Assembly (NCBI GenBank): GCA_023412765.1
Contig: JAEZBX010000193.1
Span: 1-56,772 of the forward strand
Reading direction: 5' to 3'
DNA from: Bacteroidota bacterium
GTDB lineage: Bacteria; Bacteroidota; Bacteroidia; Cytophagales; Cyclobacteriaceae
Length of the DNA stretch: 56,772 bases
A model generated the notes under the pieces. It saw only the letters and a program-made list of their open reading frames with translations. It had not been told where the DNA came from and did not search any database. The position numbers were made by a program, and so were the translations under genes. Within the stretch, counting starts at the first letter, position 1. Each line of letters begins with the position of its first letter. Of this stretch, positions 17,256 to 25,914 are shown in pieces.

Positions 17256-18311
17256 ATGAACTTGAAGAAATGTCTATTGTCCTGGTCGTTCTTAGCACTG
17301 TTGTCAACAGTGACTTTTGGTCAGACTCACATTGTAATGGTGAAATCAGCAGCAAACAAAAAATGGGGATATGTCGCCAACAATGGTGAGGTAGTGGTGG
17401 AACCCAAATATGACCGCTGTTATGAATTTTCCTCAGAGGGCCTGGCACCCATCTATGAGCCGAAGGAAAAGCAATTTTATTTCATTACAACGAAGGGTGT
17501 GAAAATTGCCACAGAGATTAAAGACTTCAAACTCATGGACAGGATGGGATTTGCTCTCGAGGGTTTTGGAGATGGATTGATCCCAGTAAAGCACAATGAT
17601 AAGTGGGGCTTTCTTAACAAAGATGGAAAGGTTGCCATCCCTGCGAAGTATGACAACGTCACAGGTTTCGGAAGCCGGCATGCTGTTGCAACCTTGGGGA
17701 AGAAGCTGTTTATTATAAACACTTCCGGTGAAGAAACTGCAGTAGATCCTAGCATACTCGAAATAAGAAAGTTCTCCGAAAATGTTGCCCCCTTTAGAGC
17801 GGCAGATAAGAAATTTGGATTCATTGACGTGAATGGTAACACGGTGATCAAGCCACAGTTTGAAAGTGTTGGTTATTTCAAAGACGGAATTGCCTGGGCG
17901 AAGACGACTGACGGAATGGTAGGATACCTCGGTACAAATGGAGAATGGATCATTACCCCGCAATTTAATACTGCTGGAAATTTTGATAGCGAAAGTGGAT
18001 TAGCTCGCGTTAAGACCGGCTCGGAGTGGGGATATGTAAACAAGGAAGGTAAGGTTATCAGAAAATCCGACACAATGGTATGGGAAGACTTTTCTAACGG
18101 CTTGGCTATGGGTAAAAAGGACGGCTTGTTCGGGTATTTCAATGACCAGGGCGAGTGGGCTATCCAACCACAATTTGACGGCGGTAGAGATTTCAAAAAC
18201 GGTTACGCGGCAGTAAAGAAAGGCGGCAAGTGGGGTATGATAGACAAGAGCGGTAACTGGGTAATTAAACCGGAGTATGATGGTATTAAGGATATGGAGT
18301 CTGTGAATTAA
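17256..18311 (+). CDS. WG-repeat secreted protein
   Basis: A 351-residue protein with a signal peptide (residues 1-22, ending TFGQ). It consists of about seven WG/KWG-type repeats of roughly 45-50 residues: NKKWGYVANNGEVVVEPKYD, NDKWGFLNKDGKVAIPAKYD, DKKFGFIDVNGNTVIKPQFE, and so on to GKWGMIDKSGNWVIKPEYD. The repeats form a beta-rich solenoid or propeller found in many bacterial surface proteins. The role is unknown and no enzyme motif is present. It is monocistronic; the 3' region is a 400-bp degenerate repeat block. Confidence 0.9.
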   Translation: MNLKKCLLSWSFLALLSTVTFGQTHIVMVKSAANKKWGYVANNGEVVVEPKYDRCYEFSSEGLAPIYEPKEKQFYFITTKGVKIATEIKDFKLMDRMGFALEGFGDGLIPVKHNDKWGFLNKDGKVAIPAKYDNVTGFGSRHAVATLGKKLFIINTSGEETAVDPSILEIRKFSENVAPFRAADKKFGFIDVNGNTVIKPQFESVGYFKDGIAWAKTTDGMVGYLGTNGEWIITPQFNTAGNFDSESGLARVKTGSEWGYVNKEGKVIRKSDTMVWEDFSNGLAMGKKDGLFGYFNDQGEWAIQPQFDGGRDFKNGYAAVKKGGKWGMIDKSGNWVIKPEYDGIKDMESVN

Positions 18312-18712
18312 TCTATCACTGGGGTACGAGCTTGGTCGAGCGCACATTCTGGGTAACGTTAATAGTTATTAGTTATTCGTTAATCGTGGCGCTCGATCAG
18401 GTATCGTACGAGCTTCTGGTTGCCGTTAATAGTTAAAATAGTTCATCGTGGGCGGGCGCGTGATTGAATGACGCAGAAATGATGCTCGAGCCGACCGACC
18501 CGATAGCCATCGGGTACCGATCACCTCGATTTGAATACATTCAATAGACCAGTACTCAACTTTTAATAGAAAATCGATAACGTCAAGCCCGACACCGATT
18601 ACTTCGATCAAGTGACGTTTATACGTTCAGATTTCTTATTTAATTAAATTGCTCAGCACGCTAAGTCCGACACCGATTACCTTTTTACCTCCTGATAGCG
18701 ACCACCTAATCA
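18312..18712. repeat. Degenerate repeat block between convergent genes
   Basis: No gene is recognised. GTACGAGCTT occurs at 18324 and 18406, each followed by a GTTAATAG heptamer run (18358-18385 and from 18425). A second pattern, ACCGATYAC, recurs exactly 78 bp apart at 18516, 18594 and 18672. The second and third copies share AAGYCCGACACCGATTAC. A CCCGAT/ATCGGG hairpin lies at about 18500-18515. The GTTAATAGTTATTAGTTAT sequence is shared with 48.4 kb. It separates the WG-repeat gene from the end of the moeB-like gene. Confidence 0.7.
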
Positions 18713-19873
18713 TCAATACTTAGTCAACTCCGGATTAACCTCATCAATATAACCAAGTATACCTGACTTAAGATTGTATAGATTACCGAAACCAAATTTG
18801 TCTTCCAGTTCGCGTATAGCCTTAGCGCTACGGTTTCCAGTCTTGCAGTGAATTACAACTTTTTTATTGCGATCTATTCTATCTGCGTACTTTGAAACTT
18901 CGCCTAGCGGGATAAGTTCTGCGCCAAGATTTACAATGTCATATTCATGCTGTTCGCGCACATCGATAAACTGAAAATCCTCGCCGCGTACCTGCAGATC
19001 ATATAATTCTCTTACTGATATTTCTTTTACTGCCCTATCTGTAGTCTTGACGCTGCAAAATATTTCGTAGTCTATCAATTCCTTGATAGTAGGATTGTTT
19101 CCATTCAAAGGATTTGCAGGATTTCTCTTGAGATTAAATGTTCGTGATTCAAAAGATAATGCATCGAAGATGAAGAATCGTCCGCTGAGAACATCTCCTA
19201 CGCCAGTTACAACTTTAATGACTTCCAGCGCCTGAAGACTTCCTATAATTCCAGGGAGTACCCCCAAAACTCCGCCTTCGGCACAACTCGGGACCAAACC
19301 AGGAGGCGGAGGTGTCGCATAGAGGTCGCGGTAGTTAGGACCGAGCACCCCATTGCTGTCACGGTAGTTGAAAACTGATATTTGTCCTTCAAACTGGAAA
19401 ATCGATGCATGGACATTTGGCTTTCCGGCAAGAACTGTGGCGTCGTTAACAAGATATCGCGTAGGAAAATTGTCACTACCGTCAGCCACCACATCATACT
19501 GCTTAATAAGCTCGAGTGCATTCTTGGAAGTAAGGTGAACATTGTGCACCTCGATATTGATATATGGGTTAAGTTCGGTCAACCTCTTTTTTGCGGCTTC
19601 CGCCTTTAGAGTCCCGACTTCATTTACTCCGAATAATACCTGCCGTTGAAGATTGCTATCATCAACCACATCAAAATCTACAATCCCTATGGTTCCTACA
19701 CCTGCGGCAGCGAGGTACAATAACAAAGGGCTTCCCAAACCTCCTGACCCAATGACTAATACTCTCGCAGCTTTCAGTTTTTTTTGTGCTTCAAGCCCGA
19801 ATCCTTTAATAATGATATGCCGATTATATCGGGCTAGTTCTTCTTTAGAGAAATGTATATCGCTGTAATCCAT
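18713..19873 (-). CDS. MoeB/ThiF-type adenylyltransferase fused to a rhodanese domain
   Basis: About 386 residues from ATG 19873 (MDYSDIHFSKEELARYNRHI); the open frame reaches 19909 but would overlap the preceding gene. The N-terminal about 270 residues are E1-like: the nucleotide loop GSGGLGSP at residues 43-50, DFDVVDDSNLQRQ, and PSCAEGGVLGVLPG. The C-terminal rhodanese domain carries the persulfide loop CKTGNRS near residue 343. Enzymes of this type (MoeZ, QbsC, Uba4) adenylate the C-terminal Gly of a small carrier and then convert it to a thiocarboxylate. It lies 10 bp after the carrier gene in the same operon. Confidence 0.92.
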   Translation of the reverse strand: MDYSDIHFSKEELARYNRHIIIKGFGLEAQKKLKAARVLVIGSGGLGSPLLLYLAAAGVGTIGIVDFDVVDDSNLQRQVLFGVNEVGTLKAEAAKKRLTELNPYINIEVHNVHLTSKNALELIKQYDVVADGSDNFPTRYLVNDATVLAGKPNVHASIFQFEGQISVFNYRDSNGVLGPNYRDLYATPPPPGLVPSCAEGGVLGVLPGIIGSLQALEVIKVVTGVGDVLSGRFFIFDALSFESRTFNLKRNPANPLNGNNPTIKELIDYEIFCSVKTTDRAVKEISVRELYDLQVRGEDFQFIDVREQHEYDIVNLGAELIPLGEVSKYADRIDRNKKVVIHCKTGNRSAKAIRELEDKFGFGNLYNLKSGILGYIDEVNPELTKY

Positions 19874-19883
19874 ATTCAATTTT

Positions 19884-20168
19884 TCAAAAATATGATGAGC
19901 CACCGGCAATCGCAGGTACTATGCTAACCGTAGTATGTTCCTTAATTACAGTTTGTTCTTGCTGTAAGTTCCTAATGTCGTCGTCATCCACGAAAATATT
20001 AATAAATGATGGAACCCTGCCGCTCGCATCCAATAGATGTTTTTGTAACGGTGGAAAATCCTTGGTAAGTTTTGCTAGCAGTTCCGAGATCGACGCGGCG
20101 CTTACGTTCAACTTTGAGGCATTATTGGTGAACTTACGCAGCGGGGTAGGGATTATTACTGTAGCCAT
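19884..20168 (-). CDS. MoaD/ThiS-like sulfur carrier with C-terminal tail
   Basis: A 94-residue beta-grasp (ubiquitin-like) protein beginning MATVIIPTPLRKFTNN and containing the FINIFVDDDDIR strand. It ends VSIVPAIAGG-SSYF: the diglycine (residues 89-90) is followed by four extra residues, so it must be trimmed to expose GG before adenylation. The same arrangement is known in QbsE of the thioquinolobactin pathway. The JAMM protease gene directly upstream overlaps its start by 35 bases, which supports translational coupling and a processing partnership. Confidence 0.9.
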   Translation of the reverse strand: MATVIIPTPLRKFTNNASKLNVSAASISELLAKLTKDFPPLQKHLLDASGRVPSFINIFVDDDDIRNLQQEQTVIKEHTTVSIVPAIAGGSSYF

Positions 20169-20595
20169 ATTCGTGTTGGTTGATGTTTAGAACTGTAATC
20201 GTTTCTTCTTCAAATTGTGAATTGTTTTTTAAGCTCCATGATCGCATATCCGTCATTTTTTGCTTCATGACAGACAGAATCAAATAGGAGAAGTATGGCT
20301 GTGCTGCCACCCGATCGAATTCCGACGGAATCGCGGGTGAATCAGGATGTGAATGGAATATCCCAATCAACTGAAAGTTATTGCAGATTGCATAATTCTC
20401 TGCCTTCAAATAATTCCGTGGCGAGATAAGAAAGCTTCGACGACGATCGAACGAATCGTTCTCCACTTCCATGATGGCAGAAATGATGCGATCGGTTCCT
20501 AAGTCTGATCCAAACAAAAAACCACAGGATTCTTCCGTCGTTTTTTCCACGGCAACCCTAAGCGGCTTAACGAGTGACTGGTCTAAGTAAATCAT
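20134..20595 (-). CDS. JAMM/MPN+ metalloprotease (Mec+/QbsD-like)
   Basis: A 153-residue zinc protease. The JAMM motif is complete: Glu near residues 21-22 (EESCGFLFG), HSHP at 81-84, and S91 and D94 (SEFD). The length is that of single-domain bacterial JAMM proteins such as Mec+ and QbsD, which cleave after the diglycine of sulfur carriers or release amino acids from them. The adjacent carrier has a tail beyond GG, making it the likely substrate (inference from family and position). Its 3' end overlaps the carrier gene by 35 bp. Confidence 0.92.
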   Translation of the reverse strand: MIYLDQSLVKPLRVAVEKTTEESCGFLFGSDLGTDRIISAIMEVENDSFDRRRSFLISPRNYLKAENYAICNNFQLIGIFHSHPDSPAIPSEFDRVAAQPYFSYLILSVMKQKMTDMRSWSLKNNSQFEEETITVLNINQHEYGYSNNPYPAA

Positions 20596-20652
20596 ATTAA
20601 AAAAATATTGACGACAAAAAAATTAAAAGATCTATGTGTTCCCTTTTCCATC

Positions 20653-22047
20653 CTATGCGCAGAGGTGTGAGACTTTTTCATAATATGGTGTACCTTCAAG
20701 AGACTTAAACATCATTGGTATGATGGCACCGTAGTCAGATACTTTGGCTTTTTCGATATCAAGAAACTTTTGTTGAAGTCCCCAATTCAGAATATTTACG
20801 GTTTCTTCTTTGTTCACAGTTGATAAGGTGTCGCTCACGATTGTTTTTAATCCATCGATAAGGCGAGTCTTAAGTTCATTGTCACCCTTTGCTCTTTCGA
20901 TTTTACACAGCGCTTTTTCAACCACCTTTTGTGATGCCGTGCAAATTTTTGAGATTACGATGTCACCTTCCTTGTTCAGTTTTCGAAATTTGTTTTCGTA
21001 AACGTTAATGAGAAGATTAAGCTCCCCGGGCTGAGACCAGTCCATCTGCCCGCGGAAAAATTTCTCCGTATAACCTAACGGATTTCCAATGAAGACAACG
21101 GGGATATCACGACCAGACTTTTTGATATAATAGAGGGCCATTTCAAGACTTTCAACAGGCCACTCAAGGTTTCTGACAAGCAAGAAATTACATTGGCCAG
21201 GTTGTGAATAGAGTAGGGCGCTTAGCATTAACGTTGCCGCTTCCTTCTTATTCTGCGCAGTCACATATTTTCCAGGGCTATGCACGCCAACAAAATCCTG
21301 CTGTTCACAGCTTAACCTCAACTGCTCGTCCATGAGACTGTTGTCCAGCATATGGGTAAACCTCACCATTCCATATTTTACACGGCCATTGCGAGCATAA
21401 ATATCGAGGATGTTTTCACACATCTTTTTGGTGCATGCGTATACCTCCTCTGTAAAATATCTGCTTGCTTTTCCTGTAGAAGAGAATACGAAATGCTTTA
21501 CCGAACTTGTGGATTCACTTGCTTTAACCAAGTTTAGTGTACCCAGCACGTTAGTTGTTACGGTTTCCTCGATATGTGATTCTGCATATCCCGGGTCTCT
21601 TTGAGCTGCGGTGTGGAATACAAAGTTTGGTTGATGTTTAGTGAAAATGTCGTAGAGGAACTGTGTGTCACGGATATCACCATACACAATGGTTATTCGT
21701 GAATCCTGATCAACCGTGTATTTGGAATTGCGATTTTTGTCGAGAACTATTATCCGTTTTGGGTCAAACTTAAGAAGTTCGTTTGCAAGGTTGGATCCGA
21801 CACAGCCGAGACCACCAGTAACGAGGCAGATGCTACCGCTTAGAAGTGAGTATAATTTTTCAATTGGCTCGCTCAGTTTGCGTTCGCGGGTTGAGGCAAA
21901 TGGATCCTCGGTTAACCTTCCCTGTTCATCGTAGATGTGGATCAGTTGTTTGGTTAGCGCATTTAATTCACGATAAGCTTTTTGGTCGCCTGCATGAGGT
22001 GAAAGTTTCCAAATCTGGCGAAAAATGTCATCGTAAATAATGTCCAT
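20653..22047 (-). CDS. Extended SDR, nucleotide-sugar dehydratase/epimerase-like
   Basis: A 464-residue protein. Residues about 1-70 form an N-terminal extension; the Rossmann loop VTGGLGCVGSNLANELL follows at about 76-92, with VYGDIRD and HTAAQRDPGYAESH as in NAD-dependent sugar-nucleotide 4,6-dehydratases (CapD/PseB-like). The active-site pattern is SSTGKAS then YACTK (YxxxK). A C-terminal domain of about 150 residues (from about 315) has no recognised fold. First gene of the operon with JAMM, carrier and E1-rhodanese, 57 bp upstream of the JAMM gene. Substrate unknown; a sulfur-accepting sugar or metabolite is possible (inference). Confidence 0.75.
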   Translation of the reverse strand: MDIIYDDIFRQIWKLSPHAGDQKAYRELNALTKQLIHIYDEQGRLTEDPFASTRERKLSEPIEKLYSLLSGSICLVTGGLGCVGSNLANELLKFDPKRIIVLDKNRNSKYTVDQDSRITIVYGDIRDTQFLYDIFTKHQPNFVFHTAAQRDPGYAESHIEETVTTNVLGTLNLVKASESTSSVKHFVFSSTGKASRYFTEEVYACTKKMCENILDIYARNGRVKYGMVRFTHMLDNSLMDEQLRLSCEQQDFVGVHSPGKYVTAQNKKEAATLMLSALLYSQPGQCNFLLVRNLEWPVESLEMALYYIKKSGRDIPVVFIGNPLGYTEKFFRGQMDWSQPGELNLLINVYENKFRKLNKEGDIVISKICTASQKVVEKALCKIERAKGDNELKTRLIDGLKTIVSDTLSTVNKEETVNILNWGLQQKFLDIEKAKVSDYGAIIPMMFKSLEGTPYYEKVSHLCA

Positions 22048-22413
22048 ATTAGGTCTGGCTTATAGGGCTGTCGCATTGCTGACTGGTCAAGTTATATAAA
22101 TGATTAGCAAGGAGGGAGAGACACAGTCCACGCAGGAAGTAAGATTTTGCTTTGAAATAGCTATTCTACGACTACCGCTGCGTCACTGTTGGTCAACACA
22201 ACCAATGTTTGTGTCACCAGGATCCCGGATGCTAACAAACCAGGCGTCAAACGACATAAAAATGTAGTTGTTTATACCTCAAATGAGGTCGAAGTAACTG
22301 ATGATGAGTTCACTTTTTAGAGCTTTCATGGTATTGTGAAGATTGGCTTTTGATTTTTTGCCTGTAATTTTTTTAATCACTATTCTTATTCCTGATAATG
22401 GTTGTTTTAACAG
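22048..22413. other. 366-bp divergent spacer
   Basis: It lies between the start of the SDR operon (minus) and the esterase (plus), so it should hold both promoters. I see no clear -7/-33 pair, repeat, RNA fold or short gene. Low-complexity T-rich stretches lie at 22346-22376. Confidence 0.5.
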
Positions 22414-23307
22414 ATGATTGCTGAAGGTTTCTTAAGACGAGTGAACCTTGTGTTTTTCCTCCAGATCTTTGGGGTAGTTGCGATTTTGGTAGTTGGGAAA
22501 GGTGCTTATGGTCAGGATGAGAGAACACAATATTTCCCGCGCACACAAAACTATCCAAATCCTATCCCTCCCAGGGAAAATGTTTGGATTTTTATTCTCG
22601 CAGGCCAGTCCAATATGGCGGGAAGAGGTGTTGTGCAACCTATGGATACGGTTCCCGACAATCGTATTCTAACCATCAATGCACAAAATGAAATTGTTTT
22701 TGCAAAAGAACCACTTCATTTTTATGAGCCTCAATTGGCAGGACTTGACTGCGGAATGTCATTCGCAAGGCGACTTATTAAGGATGTCGATGACAACGTT
22801 ACGATTCTTTTGATTCCAGCGGCGGTAGGCGGTAGCTCCTCACATCAATGGCTGGGAGATTCAGTGCATCGCGGCGTTCGCTTGATGACAAACTTCCAGG
22901 AACGTGTCTCATCAGCTGCAAAATCTGGAGTAATCAAAGGGATACTTTGGCATCAGGGTGAGAGCGATACAAATGATCAAAGTATTCCGGGATATGGAGA
23001 CAGATTGAAAAGTATTTTTACAGCGTTTCGAAGGCACTGTCATAACCCGAAGCTTCCCATTCTTATTGGAAAGCTTGGAGCCTTCTCAGAAAATCAAGAT
23101 CGATGGAACGCAATCAACCAAGCGATTGAAAAGTATACTTCCAAAGACAAGTATGCATTCATCGTTGAGACCGCAGATTTGAAATCCAAAGAAGACAAGA
23201 TTCATTTCGCTGCCGAAGGACAGCGAACTATGGGCGTCCGTATGGCCGAGAGTTTTCTTGACAAAGGAAAGGTTAAAAAGTTAAAACAAGCTGGTCGATC
23301 TGAATAA
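22414..23307 (+). CDS. SASA-type (sialate O-acetylesterase-like) SGNH hydrolase
   Basis: A 297-residue secreted enzyme with an N-terminal hydrophobic signal (about residues 10-34, ending YGQ). The nucleophile block IFILAGQSNMAGRG, the GVIKGILWHQGESDT block and the C-terminal DKIHFAAEGQ with the catalytic Asp/His mark the SASA/DUF303 carbohydrate esterase family. Family members remove O-acetyl groups from sialic acid or plant polysaccharide side chains. The start at 22414 fits the signal peptide. It stands alone, diverging from the SDR operon. Confidence 0.88.
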   Translation: MIAEGFLRRVNLVFFLQIFGVVAILVVGKGAYGQDERTQYFPRTQNYPNPIPPRENVWIFILAGQSNMAGRGVVQPMDTVPDNRILTINAQNEIVFAKEPLHFYEPQLAGLDCGMSFARRLIKDVDDNVTILLIPAAVGGSSSHQWLGDSVHRGVRLMTNFQERVSSAAKSGVIKGILWHQGESDTNDQSIPGYGDRLKSIFTAFRRHCHNPKLPILIGKLGAFSENQDRWNAINQAIEKYTSKDKYAFIVETADLKSKEDKIHFAAEGQRTMGVRMAESFLDKGKVKKLKQAGRSE

Positions 23308-23392
23308 CGGTCGGGCTATGATAAAGGGGGCTGATCCCCAAAAAGGTTACGCGGGATTTTGATGACGCGATTTGTTATTATCATATTGCATT

Positions 23393-23977
23393 ATGAACAA
23401 TGAAAAGGTAAAGATCCTTGAGACCGAGGTTCTGTCGGATAACTGGTATACACTTCGGAAGGTAACATTCACAAGACAATTGAATGATGGGACATGGCAG
23501 CAACAGTCTCGGGAGGCATATGATCGTGGTAATGGTGCGACAATTCTACTTTACAATAAGGCGCAAAAAACCGTGATACTGACACGTCAATTCCGATTGC
23601 CTACCTTTGTTAATGGGAACCCATCAGGAATGTTGATTGAAGCATGTGCCGGTTTGCTGGATAAGGAGAACCCGGAAGATTGTATTAGAAGAGAGACAGA
23701 GGAAGAAACTGGATACAAGATAACTGCTGTCCGAAAAATATTTGAGTTATACATGTCGCCAGGATCCGTTACTGAGATACTTTATTTTTTTATTGCTGAA
23801 TATTCCAAAGAGATGAAAGTGAACGAGGGTGGTGGCGCCGAACATGAGCAGGAAAATATCGAGGTTTTAGAAATACCTTATGAAGAAGCATTGCGAATGG
23901 TGGAGACCGGCGAAATTCAGGATGCAAAAACAGTTATCCTGTTGCAATACCTTCAATTGAAATCTTTGCTTTCTTAA
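23393..23977 (+). CDS. Nudix hydrolase, NudK/ADP-sugar pyrophosphatase-like
   Basis: About 194 residues from ATG 23393 (MNNEKVKILETEVLSDNW). The Nudix box is visible as AGLLDKENPEDCIRRETEEETGY, with REXXEE supplying the metal-binding Glu residues. The QFRLPTFVNGNPSGMLIEACAG lead-in matches the NudK/TrgB group that cleaves GDP-mannose or ADP-sugars to a sugar phosphate and a nucleoside monophosphate. The length fits. It sits 68 bp upstream of the VTT membrane protein gene on the same strand, with no functional link evident. Confidence 0.88.
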   Translation: MNNEKVKILETEVLSDNWYTLRKVTFTRQLNDGTWQQQSREAYDRGNGATILLYNKAQKTVILTRQFRLPTFVNGNPSGMLIEACAGLLDKENPEDCIRRETEEETGYKITAVRKIFELYMSPGSVTEILYFFIAEYSKEMKVNEGGGAEHEQENIEVLEIPYEEALRMVETGEIQDAKTVILLQYLQLKSLLS

Positions 23978-24045
23978 TGGAGAGACTTCGATTTCTGAAC
24001 AAGACTTGCGTTCATGTGTTATAATAACATACAGAACGATGTCAC

Positions 24046-24792
24046 ATGTCAACACGATCCGGCTCAATCAAGAAGACACCGATAATTATCTACGGTAATC
24101 TGATTATTGTCTTCGTTGCATGTTACTTCTTGATCCCACAATTTAAACAGGAGGTTGACACAGCATTTGATGTGCTGACGGGCGAGGACGAAGAACGTAT
24201 TCAGCGTTGGGTGTCAGCGTTTGGAGTGGCAGGACCCATCGTTCTAATCGTTGCCATGATCCTTCAGATGTTTTTGTTTGTAATTCCCAACGTACTGCTG
24301 ATGATGATAGCGATAGTTAGCTATGGTCCGGTATGGGGTGCAGTGATTTCGTTTTTTGGAGTTTTTGCAGCTTCATCGCTCGGTTATTTTATCGGGACGA
24401 AGCTAAGTCGAGTAACGCTAAGTAAATTTGTCAGCATAGAGAACCAGAAAAAAATTGCAGAATATATCCATGATTATGGAGTAGGCGCAATTGTAATAAC
24501 AAGACTGTGTTCATTTTCCAATGATGCCTTAAGCTTTGTTGCTGGTATGCTGAAGATGGAGTACAAAAAGTATATTCTCTCAACGCTAACTGGCATCACG
24601 CCATTAATCGTATTGCTCGCAATTTTTGGTAAGAACGAAAAAATCGAATGGGCTTTGATTTGGATTACAGTGGCCTCTCTAATATTGCTGATCGTTTATA
24701 TCGTCATTGATCGCCGGAAGAAGAGAAAGGTAGGTGTGCATCAGATGCAACTCCGTTCCCGAGGTACACCAGGTTTTGCTAAGAAAAGATAG
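24046..24792 (+). CDS. VTT-domain (TVP38/DedA-like) membrane protein
   Basis: A 248-residue inner-membrane protein with five to six hydrophobic segments. The central part has the VTT/SNARE-associated pattern: IPNVLLMMIAIVSYGPVWGAVISFFGVFAASSLGYFIGTKLSR followed by VITRLCSFSNDALSFVAGMLKMEYKKYILST (the R-x-n-P/D re-entrant-loop region). The C-terminus is basic (RRKKRK). Members of the family act as lipid scramblases or flippases or influence membrane homeostasis. It converges on the disrupted small gene, whose stop is only 4 bp away. Confidence 0.85.
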   Translation: MSTRSGSIKKTPIIIYGNLIIVFVACYFLIPQFKQEVDTAFDVLTGEDEERIQRWVSAFGVAGPIVLIVAMILQMFLFVIPNVLLMMIAIVSYGPVWGAVISFFGVFAASSLGYFIGTKLSRVTLSKFVSIENQKKIAEYIHDYGVGAIVITRLCSFSNDALSFVAGMLKMEYKKYILSTLTGITPLIVLLAIFGKNEKIEWALIWITVASLILLIVYIVIDRRKKRKVGVHQMQLRSRGTPGFAKKR

Positions 24793-24795
24793 AAA

Positions 24796-25068
24796 TTACG
24801 CAAGTTTCGCCTCTGCGAGAAGTGCCAACTCTTCTTCGAACTGACGAAATGTTCATGGATGGATTCCTCCGTTTTCTGCGTGAGTTCTGCCGCGTCATCC
24901 GCGCTTAAAAGCAATCTTTTATTCTTGTCACGCTGTCGGATAGATCGTGCGGCTCCAAATTTTTTTACCGCAGGGGACGCGGAGGAAATACTCGCTGAGG
25001 CCGTTGAGTTGGGATTAAGTTTCTGAGGTGACTCTTTTACCTTTGCCAAAAAAAAATTTAAATAACAT
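24796..25068 (-). pseudogene. Small gene with disrupted frame (unknown function)
   Basis: Read on the minus strand, ATG at 25066-25068 begins MLFKFF and then enters a run of nine T residues. The frame that continues sensibly (AKVKESPQKLNPNSTA ... LLLSADDAAELTQKTEESIHEHF) is one base off and would otherwise begin at a TTG (25049). Near 24848 that frame runs on antisense into the VTT gene. A -1 shift there gives RQFEEELALLAEAKLA and a stop at 24796, 4 bp beyond the VTT stop. The pieces together read like one about 90-residue basic/acidic protein. Either two indels have broken the gene or the homopolymer is miscalled. Function not recognised. Confidence 0.45.
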
Positions 25069-25115
25069 GGTGATATTTGCTTCGTTTAATACACTTAGTA
25101 TAAAAGGAGATCACA

Positions 25116-25658
25116 ATGATTGATGAGGTTACATTAGATGTCCCGGTAGATCGCAAACTTCGCCTCACACAGCTTTATGAGGATGCTTTTCCCTTTGTTG
25201 CAAAATTGGTTGCGAAGAGAGGCGGATCTTTTGAAGATGCGAAAGATATTTTTCACGATTCCCTGGTCCTATTCTACGAAAAGTTGGCCGAGGGACGGGT
25301 CCCTGACGGAATTGCTGATGAGAAGTATATTGTTGGAATAGCGAAACACCTATGGATACACAAATTCAATGAAGATCATCTGAAGTCCAGCCTGGACACA
25401 TTGGAGGAAAGTATTTCCATACCCGACGACTATTACGATCAATCGGAAAATCGCCTCTTAAGTTTGTTGCAGTTGACAGGCCGTAAGTGTATGGAACTGC
25501 TTCGTGCCATTTATTATGACAATCTTGGAATTCCTCAAATAACCAAGATGTTCGGATTTTCAAATGAGCATTCTACGTCGGTTCAGAAATACAAATGCAT
25601 TGAGAAAATGCGATCTACTGTGGAAAAAAAATCATTGAGGTATGACGATCTTGCGTGA
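25116..25658 (+). CDS. ECF-type RNA polymerase sigma factor
   Basis: A 180-residue protein. Region 2 is degenerate but readable: LRLTQLYEDAFPFVAKLVAKRGGSFEDAKDIFHDSLVLFYEKL...YIVGIAKHLWIHKF. Region 4 has LLSLLQLTGRKCMELLRAIYYDNLGIPQITKMFGFSNEHSTSVQKYKCIEKMR, with the helix-turn-helix. This is a subgroup seen in Cytophagales. It has an unusually good Shine-Dalgarno (AAGGAGA about 6 bases before ATG). It overlaps the next small gene by 17 bp, and that gene is followed within 3 bp by a ClpP homologue, so the three appear to form one operon. Confidence 0.88.
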   Translation: MIDEVTLDVPVDRKLRLTQLYEDAFPFVAKLVAKRGGSFEDAKDIFHDSLVLFYEKLAEGRVPDGIADEKYIVGIAKHLWIHKFNEDHLKSSLDTLEESISIPDDYYDQSENRLLSLLQLTGRKCMELLRAIYYDNLGIPQITKMFGFSNEHSTSVQKYKCIEKMRSTVEKKSLRYDDLA

Positions 25659-25911
25659 GGTTAAAAAAATAGATGAATATCTTCTGGGCAAAATGGATCT
25701 TGAATCGTCGTTGTTGTTTGAAGCACAAATGGCGCTCGATTCATCGCTGGCTATAAGAGTCAATTACCAACGTAGGTTGTATAAGCTGATAAGACTGACC
25801 GGTCGTCGCGAAATGAAGAGCGATGTTGAGCGAATCTACCGCCATCTTTTCAACGATGCCTCCAAAGCGGAATTCCGCAAAGAAATTCTCAAACTCTTTT
25901 CAAACGCATAA
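25642..25911 (+). CDS. Small partner of the ECF sigma factor (unknown)
   Basis: An 89-residue protein starting MTILREVKKIDEYLLGKMDLESSLLFEAQM. The N-terminal helices resemble the first part of anti-sigma proteins (a DEYLLGKMD...LFEAQMALDSSL pattern), but there is no transmembrane segment and no Cys/His set. The C-terminal half is basic and helical (RRLYKLIRLTGRREMKSDVERIYRHLF). The start codon overlaps the sigma gene by 17 bases. A soluble anti-sigma factor or sigma co-regulator is a reasonable guess from position and the N-terminal pattern, but not shown. Confidence 0.7.
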   Translation: MTILREVKKIDEYLLGKMDLESSLLFEAQMALDSSLAIRVNYQRRLYKLIRLTGRREMKSDVERIYRHLFNDASKAEFRKEILKLFSNA

Positions 25912-25914
25912 CAT

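Noticed and set aside
18426..18611. 61-residue minus-strand reading inside the repeat block
   Set aside because: Composed of repeat sequence; no homology or start signal.
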